Shown in pieces: positions 41,647 through 51,031 of a stretch of 64,000 bases of DNA. The stretch is taken from positions 124,001-188,000 of the forward strand of contig CAWFUJ010000008.1 in assembly GCA_963818985.1 (NCBI GenBank), in the 5' to 3' direction. A program made the translations under genes and the position numbers. The stretch comes from JAFEDN01 sp963818985. Its GTDB lineage: Bacteria > Pseudomonadota > Gammaproteobacteria > Coxiellales > Coxiellaceae. The notes beneath the pieces were generated by a model. That model worked only from the letters and a program-made list of their open reading frames with translations, made no database searches and was not told the DNA's origin. Positions within the stretch are counted from its first letter, which is position 1. Every line of letters begins with the position of its first letter.

Positions 41647-41817
41647 GCTAATACCCATTTTAGAAATGACATAACCATCTGAAATAGTGACTGAAAAACC
41701 AACACTTTACAAGTATTTTAATGGCGATTCAATGCCAGCGAAAGAAACTCTTTTTAATAAATTATTAATAATGAATCGTTAAAATATAGCTATTAAAAAG
41801 TAGTTAGAGTGAATATA

Positions 41818-43641
41818 ATGAGTAAAGAATTAAAACAAGAATCTGATTTCAAGGCTTTTTTCACCACCTGCGAGCAACAATTAAATCGATTGGAGCAATG
41901 CGTTCATCTTCCAGAAGATTATACTGATGCCGGCTTAGGCCAGGATAATAATAAGTGGGATTTAGCTGAAATTATTGATATTTTAAAATTTGTTCTAGAA
42001 GAGAAAAATAAAAAAACTATCATTGAAAACCTAAATAAAGGTCAATCCAAGCGCTGGAAATATACTGAAAGCAACTTAAAGATCACAATTATCGTCAAAT
42101 TAGCACCCTCAGGAAGGGTGCACTTAACCTTCGATTTCAATAGTAAATTCTTAGAAGCAAAAACCAATAAAATTATAGCAGAAGGCAGCCACAGCAAGGT
42201 TAAGCGGAGTGCTGAATTAATCGAGGGTGCGGATAGAATCCAAGCGACAGTGACCTCATCGTCTAAAAAGATGAGTGAAGACAGCCTGAATAACCGGATC
42301 GCAGAAAAGGAATTACTCAAAGTTATCCTCGCTGAAAATCCTTTTTTTACGGCAATAATTTATGGCGATGTACATGACGGTAAAAAAATTAATTCCACTG
42401 CCCCTAGAATGCAAATGGATTTATATAATTTGATCTATCCATCGACAAAAGAGGTAATTGATTCAATAAATAAGCTAACTAAACCTAAATTGGCAGATGT
42501 TTTGTGGATACTTTTTGCGCTGATCAGGGGAATTAATATTCTTCATAAGAAGGGCATTTTACATCGTGATTTTAAGTTGGCAAATATCCTGATCAATAAA
42601 AATGAATATGGTCATTGGTGCGTTTATATTACCGACCCAGGAGCTGCTATATTTGAAAAAGACCTGGAGAAAGATAACTTCATGAATTGTACTTACCTAT
42701 ACGCCGCCTACGACAACCCTATATGGTATCTATTCGCCAAAGAATTTTCCAAAGTGGCTAAAACAGAAACTAATTTCTGGAGAGTATTGCAATCTATGGA
42801 TTACTCAGGCTATAAACCATTTTCAGATATAGACCAAGATCAGCGGCAATATTATCCTGTCTTGTCCATATTATTTGACAGCTTCTTTAATTCTAAACCT
42901 ATCAAATTCCAAAAAACCTATGCAGCACAAAAAGAGGATATCTGGCAATTATCTACTATTCTGAACGACTTAATCACTTGGTTCCAGAAGGAAAACAATT
43001 TACTCAAATTGCCAGAAATATTGCAAAATATACTTGACTACAATAACAAAAATATATTGAAGGGTCGTGAAGAGCGCGGCAGCGCCGATGACTTAGAAAC
43101 GTATTTTTTAGCACAGCTCGATCGCTTAAATGACGCCACCATTTGGATGCTCTTTCAGCAGCAATCCAATTATCATGATATCGACATGCCCCTCGGGTCA
43201 GTGGAACAGAAGCAAGGTGTTTTATCTTCATCCTCAGCAGAAAGTATATATACACCTAAAATATTTGTGCCATTAGCGAAACAAGCGCAATTGGATCAAA
43301 CCGCACAATTTATTCAAGCATTAAAAGAATTAAGATATGAGCGCCTCAAAGAAAGTAAAAAAATCGAAACCAGTAAGGTTTTAACTTTTATCGATAAGCT
43401 CACCCAAGGTGGTGATAATATAAAAATAGAAACGGATATGCTGACCTGGATCATTATGACCTTGGGAAAAAGATCCACTCATGAAATCACCCACCCTAAA
43501 AATTATAGGGTTTCAACTCAAGTCATCGAAATTTTTAAAAAATATAGTGAAATTGCTGTTAAACAATTCCCCGCCTTTTGTAAACATCATGGCATTACCT
43601 TCCAGCAGCCTCAGCAAGAATTTAAATATTGTGAACTTTAA
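41818..43641 (+). CDS. Protein kinase-like protein, putative effector
   Basis: 607 residues, no signal peptide or membrane helix. The centre has eukaryotic-type kinase motifs: a loop-like AEGSHSKVKRSAEL (about 121-134), helix-C-like AEKELLKVI, the catalytic HRDFKLANIL (His249, Arg250, Asp251, Asn256) and DPG in place of DFG (273-275). The glycine loop and the VAIK lysine are weak, so activity is uncertain. Flanks of about 110 residues before and 250 after are unrecognised. I start at the ATG at 41818; an in-frame GTG is 9 bases earlier. AT-rich composition and isolation between bamD and a Lon-like protease fit an acquired host-directed kinase of the kind found in Legionellales. Confidence 0.68.
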   Translation: MSKELKQESDFKAFFTTCEQQLNRLEQCVHLPEDYTDAGLGQDNNKWDLAEIIDILKFVLEEKNKKTIIENLNKGQSKRWKYTESNLKITIIVKLAPSGRVHLTFDFNSKFLEAKTNKIIAEGSHSKVKRSAELIEGADRIQATVTSSSKKMSEDSLNNRIAEKELLKVILAENPFFTAIIYGDVHDGKKINSTAPRMQMDLYNLIYPSTKEVIDSINKLTKPKLADVLWILFALIRGINILHKKGILHRDFKLANILINKNEYGHWCVYITDPGAAIFEKDLEKDNFMNCTYLYAAYDNPIWYLFAKEFSKVAKTETNFWRVLQSMDYSGYKPFSDIDQDQRQYYPVLSILFDSFFNSKPIKFQKTYAAQKEDIWQLSTILNDLITWFQKENNLLKLPEILQNILDYNNKNILKGREERGSADDLETYFLAQLDRLNDATIWMLFQQQSNYHDIDMPLGSVEQKQGVLSSSSAESIYTPKIFVPLAKQAQLDQTAQFIQALKELRYERLKESKKIETSKVLTFIDKLTQGGDNIKIETDMLTWIIMTLGKRSTHEITHPKNYRVSTQVIEIFKKYSEIAVKQFPAFCKHHGITFQQPQQEFKYCEL

Positions 43642-43682
43642 ATCCTTGAGCCGAGGGCTGTTATCCTACGATATATAGCAAA

Positions 43683-46079
43683 TCACTTTTGTTCATTATC
43701 GCGTTCACGGTCGGACTTATGTTCTTCTTCGGAACGGATTGCATACTTTAGTAAACTTTTTTCAATACGGCCGTTAATAGTGTTTTCCAGGTAAAAGCCT
43801 TTTTTAGTGCGTTTACCTGCTGGTAATCCAGTCAATAAAGTCATGACCTCATCGATAGTTTCTACCGCATAAACCCTAAATTTACGTTTTTTTACCGCAC
43901 TCAATACTTCTTTATTGAGCATCAGGTGCTGGACATTGGATTCAGGAATGATGACCCCTTGATCGCCATTTAAACCTTTAGTTTGACAAACCTCAAAAAA
44001 GCCCTCAATTTTTTCATTAACATTACCGATTGGCTGCACAACACCATATTGATTAATCGAGCCGGTGATCGCCAGAGATTGAAATATCGGCAAATGACCT
44101 ATGGCTGAAAGTAATGCAGCTAGTTCAGCGACTGAAGCGCTATCACCTTCGACTTCCCCATAATTTTGCTCAAACACTAAACTTGCTGAAATCGATAAAT
44201 GATGATCGACCAAATAGCGGCCACTTAAAAATCCGGATAAAATAAGCACCCCTTTAGAGTGCAAAGCTCCTCCTAACTCGACTTCACGTTCGATATCCAC
44301 CACCTCGCCTTTTCCTAATCGCGCGGTGGCGGTAATTTTACTAGGCAGGCCAAAGCTAAAATTGCCTAACTGAATGACGGATAACCCATTAACCTGCCCG
44401 ATTTTTTTGCCCTTAGTGGTAATTAGTAACAAATTACGGGTAAAGTCCTCGTGAATACGAGTTTTAATCCGGTTCGATCGATAAATTTGCTCATGAATGG
44501 CTTGCTCTATGTCCGCTGCTTTGATTAATGATCGCCCTCCTTGTTTGGCCCAATAATTAGCTTCATACAATAAATCCACCAAACAACGCATATTGGTAAA
44601 CAAGCGTTGGGTATCATTGGCTAAGCGGCTACTATGATCAATCATTTTAGCCACAGCATGACGATTTAAAGGCAACAACTTTTCTTGTTTGGTGATCGTT
44701 GCCAGTAATCGAGCAAAAATCAAAAAATTATTTTTATTGCGTGGAATGTGATTGCTAAAATCAGCAGCTACTTTGAATAAATCTGGAAAATTAGGATCAT
44801 GTTCACATAAAAAATAATATAAATTGCGCTCACCTAATAGTATCACTTTAATTTTAATTGGAATGGCTTCTGGCTCTAGGGTGAGAGTACTTGGAAAACC
44901 AATCACTTGATTTAAAGATTCTAAGGTGATTTTTTGCGCGTACAAAGTCCGCTTTAAACTATCCCAGGAGTAAGGCTGAGCAAGCAATTGAACAGCATCT
45001 AGAATTAAATATCCACCATTGGCCAAATGCAAACAACCAGGACGAATTAAAGTAAAATTAGTTGTTAATGCGCCATATTGTGACATATATTCAGTGCGTC
45101 CAATTAAATTTGCGTGGTTAGGATGATCTTCAAAAATAACGGGAGCCCCCGCCCCAGGAGGGTGAGTGACCAAGACATTGACTTGATAAGCAATTAAAAA
45201 TAATTTTGCATCGACAGTTTTTTCCCTCGTTTGTAAAAATTCATGCGCATTTTCAATGATATCCGCCTCCACTGCTTGCAAATAATTTTGGACCTGGTCT
45301 AACGAATGATATTTTGCTTTTAAACTCACAATCAATCGATCCACGACCACTAAGGTAAATTCTCGTTGGATTTTTTTTTGGTGGATTTTTTTTTCGGTAT
45401 GCCAGTGAGCTATTTGAACTAACATTTCTGATAAATCGTGGCGGATTTCTTCTATTTTTTTTTCAGTTTGTTGGCGTTCTTCATTTGGCCATTCATTAAA
45501 TTCTTTGAGCGTTAAGATCTTGCCATTTTGTACTGGCGAAACTGCAAATCCTTGTGAAGTGGTTATAATCGCTAACCCTTTTTGTTTGGCTTTGTCATGT
45601 AATTGTTTCAACCAATTATCTTGTTTAGCTTTTAATTCTTCTTCTAGGGCCTGTATTTTACTCCGAAATTCACTGCTATCAAAAATAGCTGGAATTTCGA
45701 CTCCTAGTTCTTCAATTAAATTTTCCATATCTTTTTGTAAAGCCGGCCCCAACCCAGCCGGCAGACATAAGGCAATGGGTTTATTAGGGCTTGAGAAATT
45801 ATTGACATAGCACCAATCATCAGGAGTGGGTTCGTGAACAGCCTGACTATTTAATACAGTTTTGATCAAGCTGTGTTTACCAGTCCCTTCAGGTCCCAGT
45901 AAATACAGATTAAAACCGTTTTGACGGATATGCACCCCAAAATCGATCGCTGACATCGCCCGATCCTGGCCAACAGGTCCAGTTAACTCGGATAACTCGG
46001 CTGTGGTTGAGAATTTAAACTGTTTAGGATCACATCGAGTACTCAGAAATTCTATTGCTAAGGGCTTGATTTTTCTCAT
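43683..46079 (-). CDS. Lon-related ATP-dependent protease (YcbZ/LonC-like)
   Basis: 798-residue AAA+ protease. N-terminal AAA part with Walker A LGPEGTGKHSLIK (about 60-72) split by a long coiled-coil insertion (about 145-260, KKIEEIRHDLSEML...), then Walker B-like NGGYLILDAVQLLAQP. The C-terminal Lon proteolytic domain has the nucleophile in VEGDSASVAELAALLSA and the lysine in GNVNEKIEGFFEVC. This is the Lon-like endopeptidase family, not classical Lon. The C-terminus is a charged tail (SEEEHKSDRERDNEQK). It probably acts in the cytosol on damaged or regulatory proteins. Convergent with the kinase-like gene at 42 bp distance. Confidence 0.92.
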   Translation of the reverse strand: MRKIKPLAIEFLSTRCDPKQFKFSTTAELSELTGPVGQDRAMSAIDFGVHIRQNGFNLYLLGPEGTGKHSLIKTVLNSQAVHEPTPDDWCYVNNFSSPNKPIALCLPAGLGPALQKDMENLIEELGVEIPAIFDSSEFRSKIQALEEELKAKQDNWLKQLHDKAKQKGLAIITTSQGFAVSPVQNGKILTLKEFNEWPNEERQQTEKKIEEIRHDLSEMLVQIAHWHTEKKIHQKKIQREFTLVVVDRLIVSLKAKYHSLDQVQNYLQAVEADIIENAHEFLQTREKTVDAKLFLIAYQVNVLVTHPPGAGAPVIFEDHPNHANLIGRTEYMSQYGALTTNFTLIRPGCLHLANGGYLILDAVQLLAQPYSWDSLKRTLYAQKITLESLNQVIGFPSTLTLEPEAIPIKIKVILLGERNLYYFLCEHDPNFPDLFKVAADFSNHIPRNKNNFLIFARLLATITKQEKLLPLNRHAVAKMIDHSSRLANDTQRLFTNMRCLVDLLYEANYWAKQGGRSLIKAADIEQAIHEQIYRSNRIKTRIHEDFTRNLLLITTKGKKIGQVNGLSVIQLGNFSFGLPSKITATARLGKGEVVDIEREVELGGALHSKGVLILSGFLSGRYLVDHHLSISASLVFEQNYGEVEGDSASVAELAALLSAIGHLPIFQSLAITGSINQYGVVQPIGNVNEKIEGFFEVCQTKGLNGDQGVIIPESNVQHLMLNKEVLSAVKKRKFRVYAVETIDEVMTLLTGLPAGKRTKKGFYLENTINGRIEKSLLKYAIRSEEEHKSDRERDNEQK

Positions 46080-46154
46080 TTACTACTTTTATCCTTAAAA
46101 AAATGTCAACTAAGAATCCTACTAAGATTATAGTACAAGCTTTGACCGTATTTC

Positions 46155-46177
46155 CCCTCTCCCTGGTGGGAGAGAGG
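46155..46177. repeat. Family D hairpin between the Lon-like gene and polX
   Basis: CCCTCTCCC, TGGT, GGGAGAGAGG. Eight base pairs plus one mismatch, 7 bp after the polX stop on the minus strand. Same family as 7256-7277. Confidence 0.65.
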
Positions 46178-46184
46178 ATATGAG

Positions 46185-47921
46185 TCACTTTTTGTAATGG
46201 ATCATTTTTAGGAATTGGTTTAATGGGTAAGTATTAAGAACGTCAGTCGCCTCTAGCCAGCCGCGGCGAGCTTGATTCACGCCATACTGCATAAAACTCA
46301 ATTGAGTGACGCTATGAGCATCGGTTGAGATAACAACCTTTAAACCCATTTCTTTGGCTAAACGGCAATATTCATCGGTTAGATCTAATCGATCTGGTTG
46401 AGCGTTCACCTCCAGAAAACAATGGGTCATTTTTGCGGTATTAAATATTTCCTCATAATTCAGTTCATAAGCACTACGTCTATTGAGTAAACGCCCACTG
46501 GGGTGACCCAGTACGGTAAAATAAGGATTATGCATGGCTCGGATAATACGCTGAGTCTGTTTAGGCATAGGTAAATCAAATTTGGAATGGATGGAGCAAA
46601 CCGTCAGATCCAATTGTTTTAATATGTGATTGGGTAAATCTAGACTTCCATCTTCAAGAATATCGACTTCTGCCGATTTTAAAATTCGAATTTTATGATG
46701 ATGGTGAGCCAAACTTTCATTTAAACGATCAATGATTTCGATTTGGGCCAAGACTTGCTTTGGATTTTGCCCGTGAACCATGGCCAAATGTTGAGTATGA
46801 TCGGTAATCGCTAGATATTCATAACCAAGTTGTTGTGCGGCATCCATCATCGATTCTATCGTGTCTTTGCCATCGGTTGCGCGAGTATGAGCATGAAGAT
46901 CACCACGAATCTGTGCGAGCGTGATCAATTTTGGCAAATGACCATGTTTTGCTGCCTGAAGCTCCCCACGGTTTTCCCTAATTTCTGGTTCTATATAAGG
47001 TAAATCTAAAGTGCGGTAGACATCATGTTCAGTGGTACCGGCGATTCTTTTATTATTTTTAAAAACTCCGTATTCATTAATTTTTAAATGACGTGCTAAC
47101 GCCATCTTTCTCAGCGCAATGTTATGCGCTTTTGAACCGGTAAAATATAGTAGGGCCGCGCCAAAGCTAACTTCAGGTACCACGCGCAAATCCACTTGTA
47201 AACCAGACAATAATTGCACCGTTGAACGTGTACCTCCATGGGAGATAATCGTTGCGACTTTAGGAAATTTAACAAAATGGTCCGTCACACTATGCCCCTG
47301 TTTTGCCGATACCAAAATATCTAAATCTCCCACTAATTCTTTTTTTCGTCGATAACTGCCGGCAATGGCTATTTTTTTAACTCCAGAACACATATTTAAA
47401 TAATTTGTTAATTCTTCGGCTATGGCTCGCACTTCTATATATTTATAACGGTGGACTTTATTGTGGACTTTTTGCAATTCTAGTAAAATCGCCCGTTCAC
47501 TTTTTTCGCTGAAACCCGGTAACTCTCTAATTTTTTGGGCCATCGCCGCTTGATGCAAATCTTTTAAATTTTCTATTTGCAATTGCTGATACAATATTTT
47601 TACGCGCTTAGGACCTAACCCTTTCAATCGCATCATCGAGACAATTGCTTTTGGGATTCGCTTTTCTAATTCTTGGAGCTGAGGTAATTTTCCAGTCATG
47701 ACAATTTCTACAATTTTGCTGGCCAAGTCATGACCCACCCCTGGTAATTGAGTTAAGTCTTCATAATCTGCTACCATTTTCGCTAAAGATCGAGAATAAC
47801 TGGCAATATGCTGCGCTGCAGAACGATAAGCACGCACCCTAAACGGATTAGCATTATCAATTTCTAATAAATCAGCCATTTCGTTAAAAATAGCGGCTAT
47901 TTCTTGATTATTTGTGGTCAT
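46185..47921 (-). CDS. polX: DNA polymerase X family protein with PHP domain
   Basis: Bacterial PolX, a gap-filling DNA polymerase with a PHP nuclease domain for base-excision repair. 578 residues. N-terminal helix-hairpin-helix region (TQLPGVGHDLASKIVEIV and RLKGLGPKRVKILYQ), nucleotidyltransferase AGSYRRKKELVGDLDILVS (metal aspartates in GDLDIL), then PHP motifs DLHAHTRATDGKDTIESM, EVDILEDGSLD, EVNAQPDRLD and ISTDAHS. I start at the ATG at 47921 (MTTNNQEIAAIF) with GAGG nine bases upstream; a frame from 47999 adds 26 unsupported residues. PolX is patchily distributed in gammaproteobacteria. Confidence 0.95.
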   Translation of the reverse strand: MTTNNQEIAAIFNEMADLLEIDNANPFRVRAYRSAAQHIASYSRSLAKMVADYEDLTQLPGVGHDLASKIVEIVMTGKLPQLQELEKRIPKAIVSMMRLKGLGPKRVKILYQQLQIENLKDLHQAAMAQKIRELPGFSEKSERAILLELQKVHNKVHRYKYIEVRAIAEELTNYLNMCSGVKKIAIAGSYRRKKELVGDLDILVSAKQGHSVTDHFVKFPKVATIISHGGTRSTVQLLSGLQVDLRVVPEVSFGAALLYFTGSKAHNIALRKMALARHLKINEYGVFKNNKRIAGTTEHDVYRTLDLPYIEPEIRENRGELQAAKHGHLPKLITLAQIRGDLHAHTRATDGKDTIESMMDAAQQLGYEYLAITDHTQHLAMVHGQNPKQVLAQIEIIDRLNESLAHHHHKIRILKSAEVDILEDGSLDLPNHILKQLDLTVCSIHSKFDLPMPKQTQRIIRAMHNPYFTVLGHPSGRLLNRRSAYELNYEEIFNTAKMTHCFLEVNAQPDRLDLTDEYCRLAKEMGLKVVISTDAHSVTQLSFMQYGVNQARRGWLEATDVLNTYPLNQFLKMIHYKK

Positions 47922-48037
47922 GAAAGAATCCTCAACTTTATAAATAGACATTTCAAAATGATTGACAGTGAATGTCATTATACTATAACGTTGTCTCACA
48001 AACTTTTTAACTTTTATTTAAAAAAAATGGAGTCATT

Positions 48038-49159
48038 ATGAAAGCTGATATTTGGACTAAGATTAATTTCTATGGCAATTTATTTGTTAAACCAGTCATT
48101 AATACCATTGGCGTTGCTCTTATGCTGGAAAACTTTTCAGGCGATTCAGAGAAACAACAAAGCTGGGCTGATCTTTCATATACAAATTTCGGGATTGGGC
48201 TTGTTTGGGCTCTAGTTTGCGCCGTAGGGGAGTCATTCTCTCATCGTTCTTTAAATGCCCACAATCAAACTTCAACCAGCGACACTGAGAGGACACCATT
48301 TGCATTATTAAATAAAAGTGAGTTAGGAACAGATATTGAAGAAGATGTTAAATTAGCATCAACTGCTGGAACCAAAACTAAAAGATATTGCCCAATCAAA
48401 ACCAGACATTTACTCCTTATTGGTGACGGCCTAGCTCACACAACTGATACGATTAGTCCACTGACGCTCGCTTTTCATTTTTTAAAACCAGGAAATTTAT
48501 CTAATGGGTGGAATATCACTGTGCAAGTAGGCATATTGATATTGGCAGCTCTTTCTTCCTATACGGAAGTGAGAACTTGTCAACACAATTTAGAAGAGGA
48601 TGATCAAGAACTTAAAATAGACACCAGCTATTCTTTGCAAATAGACGCTCCCCATACCCATTCTCATAGTGGTGGTGATATATGGGTCAAAATTAATTTT
48701 CCCATCGAAATGTTAACTATTTTTCTCAATAACTTGGTTTTAGTAGGCGCCTTAATTGATAATAGTAGTAAAGATGTAGAAATCTCTGAGCTCTCAATGC
48801 CAGCATTACTCATGGGTGTAGGATGGGGTTTTGTCATTTCTCTTCCAACTGCTTATTGTCATTACATGCTTAATACTAATCATCAATCTCATCATCACAT
48901 GCTCACATCAAGGAAAAATACTGATGGGGTAGAATTAAAATGTCATCATAAGCTACAACAAAAACTTGATAGAATTAGTCATACAATTGATAGAGCGTCG
49001 CCATTAGGTTCAGCCATTAGAATATTAGTACCTAGAGAATATTCAATTGCCGAGAATTTAGGAGTGATGTTATTTACAGGTCTTATTTCCGCGCCGATTG
49101 CTTATGCCGATACGCGCACCTGCAGCGCTAACCTCGTGAAATTTCAAGCTAGAATGTAA
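48038..49159 (+). CDS. Internally duplicated multi-pass membrane protein, unknown function
   Basis: 373 residues, about seven or eight hydrophobic segments. It is a two-fold repeat: DIWTKIN at 4-10 matches DIWVKIN at 214-220; HTTDTISPL at 134-142 matches HTIDRASPL at 315-323; EVRTCQHNL at 177-185 matches DTRTCSANL at 358-366. Each half has membrane helices, a polar loop, then further helices ending in the R-T-C-x-x-N-L motif. Histidines cluster at HTHSHS (206-211), HQSHHH (282-287) and CHH (302-304), which might bind metal. No known family recognised. The ATG follows ATGGAGTC. Two polar loops of about 50 residues are AT-rich in composition. Confidence 0.7.
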   Translation: MKADIWTKINFYGNLFVKPVINTIGVALMLENFSGDSEKQQSWADLSYTNFGIGLVWALVCAVGESFSHRSLNAHNQTSTSDTERTPFALLNKSELGTDIEEDVKLASTAGTKTKRYCPIKTRHLLLIGDGLAHTTDTISPLTLAFHFLKPGNLSNGWNITVQVGILILAALSSYTEVRTCQHNLEEDDQELKIDTSYSLQIDAPHTHSHSGGDIWVKINFPIEMLTIFLNNLVLVGALIDNSSKDVEISELSMPALLMGVGWGFVISLPTAYCHYMLNTNHQSHHHMLTSRKNTDGVELKCHHKLQQKLDRISHTIDRASPLGSAIRILVPREYSIAENLGVMLFTGLISAPIAYADTRTCSANLVKFQARM

Positions 49160-49174
49160 GACCTCACAAGCCCA

Positions 49175-49219
49175 GTCATCCCGGAACTTAGTGCCGCTGG
49201 TCCTAACATCCGGGATGAC
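49175..49219. repeat. Family C-like hairpin before rluD
   Basis: GTCATCCCGGA...TCCGGGATGAC around ACTTAGTGCCGCTGGTCCTAACA: an 11-bp stem. It lies 16 bp after the preceding stop and 16 bp before the rluD start. Confidence 0.7.
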
Positions 49220-49234
49220 ATAGAATAGATGTGA

Positions 49235-50161
49235 ATGAATCATCATATTTTTATTGAGCAAACAATACCACTGCCATTAGATCAACAGCGCTTAGATCAG
49301 GCTCTTGCCATCTTATGTCATCAATATTCACGTTCGCAAATTCAAGTGTGGATTAAACAAGGATTTGTCACTATTAATGGACGAGTTGAGCAAAAGCCAC
49401 GGACTAAAGTTCATCAAGGACAAGCTATTATTATTCAAGCCAGTCTCAACGCTCATGAAGAATGGGAAGGAGAAAATATTCCGTTAAACATCCTTTATGA
49501 GGATCAGGATTTATTAATTATTAACAAACCTGCTGGATTGGTCGTGCATCCTGGCGCTGGAAACCCGCAACACACTCTGGTTAATGCCCTATTACATTAC
49601 GATCCAAGCTTAGCAACTCTTCCTCGTGCCGGGTTAATCCACCGCTTGGATAAAGATACTTCAGGAATTTTGGTGGTAGCACGCAATCTATCCGCTCATC
49701 ATCTCTTGGTAAAAAATATGCAAGAGCGAAAAATTAAACGTGAATATGAAGCCATTGTCCAAGGCATATTAACATCCGGCGGAGTAATTAAAACGATGAT
49801 TGGACGTCATCCCACTCAACGTACCAAAATGAGCGTGGTAAAGTCCGGCAAGTCCGCGGTCACTTATTATAAAATTATCAATTGTTATCGTGCACATACC
49901 CATTGCCGTATTCAATTAGAAACAGGACGTACTCATCAAATTCGTGTGCATATGGCGCATATTCACCATCCATTGGTGGGTGATCCTCAATATGGCCATA
50001 AGCCGCGCGCTACCGAGGTATCCTTTCACCGTCAGGCATTACATGCGATACAATTGACTTTAGCCCATCCCCGGACAGGTGAGATCATGTCTTGGAGTTG
50101 CCCATTACCCGATGATATGCGTCAATTACTACAACAGTTGCAGATGCAGAACAAAATTTAG
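49235..50161 (+). CDS. rluD: 23S rRNA pseudouridine synthase RluD
   Basis: Makes pseudouridines 1911, 1915 and 1917 in 23S rRNA helix 69. 308 residues. An N-terminal S4 domain (RLDQALAILCHQYSRSQIQVWIKQGFVTING) is followed by the synthase domain with LPRAGLIHRLDKDTSGILVVARN, which holds the catalytic Asp in HRLDKDTSG, and YEDQDLLIINKPAGLVVHPG. The C-terminal RTHQIRVHMAHIHHPLVGDPQYG is typical of RluD rather than RluC. The ATG lacks a good Shine-Dalgarno. It precedes pgeF by 13 bp, the usual rluD-pgeF pair. Confidence 0.95.
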   Translation: MNHHIFIEQTIPLPLDQQRLDQALAILCHQYSRSQIQVWIKQGFVTINGRVEQKPRTKVHQGQAIIIQASLNAHEEWEGENIPLNILYEDQDLLIINKPAGLVVHPGAGNPQHTLVNALLHYDPSLATLPRAGLIHRLDKDTSGILVVARNLSAHHLLVKNMQERKIKREYEAIVQGILTSGGVIKTMIGRHPTQRTKMSVVKSGKSAVTYYKIINCYRAHTHCRIQLETGRTHQIRVHMAHIHHPLVGDPQYGHKPRATEVSFHRQALHAIQLTLAHPRTGEIMSWSCPLPDDMRQLLQQLQMQNKI

Positions 50162-50174
50162 ATAGGAGATTGGA

Positions 50175-50912
50175 ATGATCGCTCAGACAACTCAATTTTT
50201 AATTCCTGATTGGCCTGCACCCACATCGGTGAAGGCAGCTGTGAGCACTAAGCATTCAGGCAATTTATTCTACCGTGATAAAAATGTGGATGAGGTGAAT
50301 AGTAATCGGCGTCAACTTTATCAAGAATTAGCATTGCCGGAAGCGCCATGCTGGCTTAATCAGGTGCATGGCAATATTGCCGTTGATCTGGCTACCTACT
50401 GTGGAGGCAAGGTCGATGCTGACGCTAGTTTTACGAATCGGCCTTTACAAGTTTGTGCTGTTTTGACCGCTGATTGTTTGCCCATCTTAATCACCAATCG
50501 AACAGGAACCGAAGTCGCAGCCATTCATGCAGGTTGGCGGGGTTTACTGGCGGGTGTGATAGACAATACGATAAAGGGTTTAAAATCCAGCCCTGAACAA
50601 TTATTAGTCTGGCTTGGCTCCTGTATTGGGCCCGATCATTTTGAAGTGAATGCCGATATTCGTCAGGAATATAGTCTCCGTTATGCAGATTTTACCGACG
50701 GCTTTTTTCAGGTGGATCAACGCTGGTTTGCCAATTTATATGATTTAGCGAAAATCAATTTGCGGCATTGCGGAGTGAATGCCGTTTTTGGCGGTGGACT
50801 TTGTACTTATTGCGAGGTTGATCGCTTTTACTCCTACCGTCGCGATCGAGGTTTGTCTGACTACGAAAAAGGTCACATGGCGAGTTTAATTTGGATTAGC
50901 AATTCTCGCTAG
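50175..50912 (+). CDS. pgeF: Peptidoglycan editing factor PgeF (YfiH, laccase domain)
   Basis: 245-residue laccase-domain protein that removes misincorporated L-Ser from peptidoglycan precursors in E. coli; related proteins act on purine nucleosides. Conserved metal-site motifs: LNQVHGN, VLTADCLPIL, AAIHAGWRGLLAG, WLGSCIGPDHFEV, and YCEVDRFYSYRRD near the end. AGGAG lies at 50164-50168, well placed. Follows rluD by 13 bp. Its stop codon lies in the left arm of a palindrome (50909-50976). Confidence 0.94.
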   Translation: MIAQTTQFLIPDWPAPTSVKAAVSTKHSGNLFYRDKNVDEVNSNRRQLYQELALPEAPCWLNQVHGNIAVDLATYCGGKVDADASFTNRPLQVCAVLTADCLPILITNRTGTEVAAIHAGWRGLLAGVIDNTIKGLKSSPEQLLVWLGSCIGPDHFEVNADIRQEYSLRYADFTDGFFQVDQRWFANLYDLAKINLRHCGVNAVFGGGLCTYCEVDRFYSYRRDRGLSDYEKGHMASLIWISNSR

Positions 50913-50976
50913 CTCAGCCGTCATCCGTCAACCAGCCTGATGACAAGGCGGATGACGGGATGACAGGCTCAGCTAG
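50909..50976. repeat. Palindrome overlapping the pgeF stop
   Basis: CTAGCTCAGCCGTCATC (50909-50925) pairs with GATGACAGGCTCAGCTAG (50959-50976), with one extra base. The TAG at 50910-50912 is the pgeF stop. An inner GTCATCCG...CGGATGAC repeats the family C stem. It may act as a 3'-end structure for the rluD-pgeF mRNA. Confidence 0.75.
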
Positions 50977-51031
50977 AGCAATTGCTGCCCCAAGGTAAAT
51001 GCTTTAAACTATCCAAAAAATGAGGAAACTT

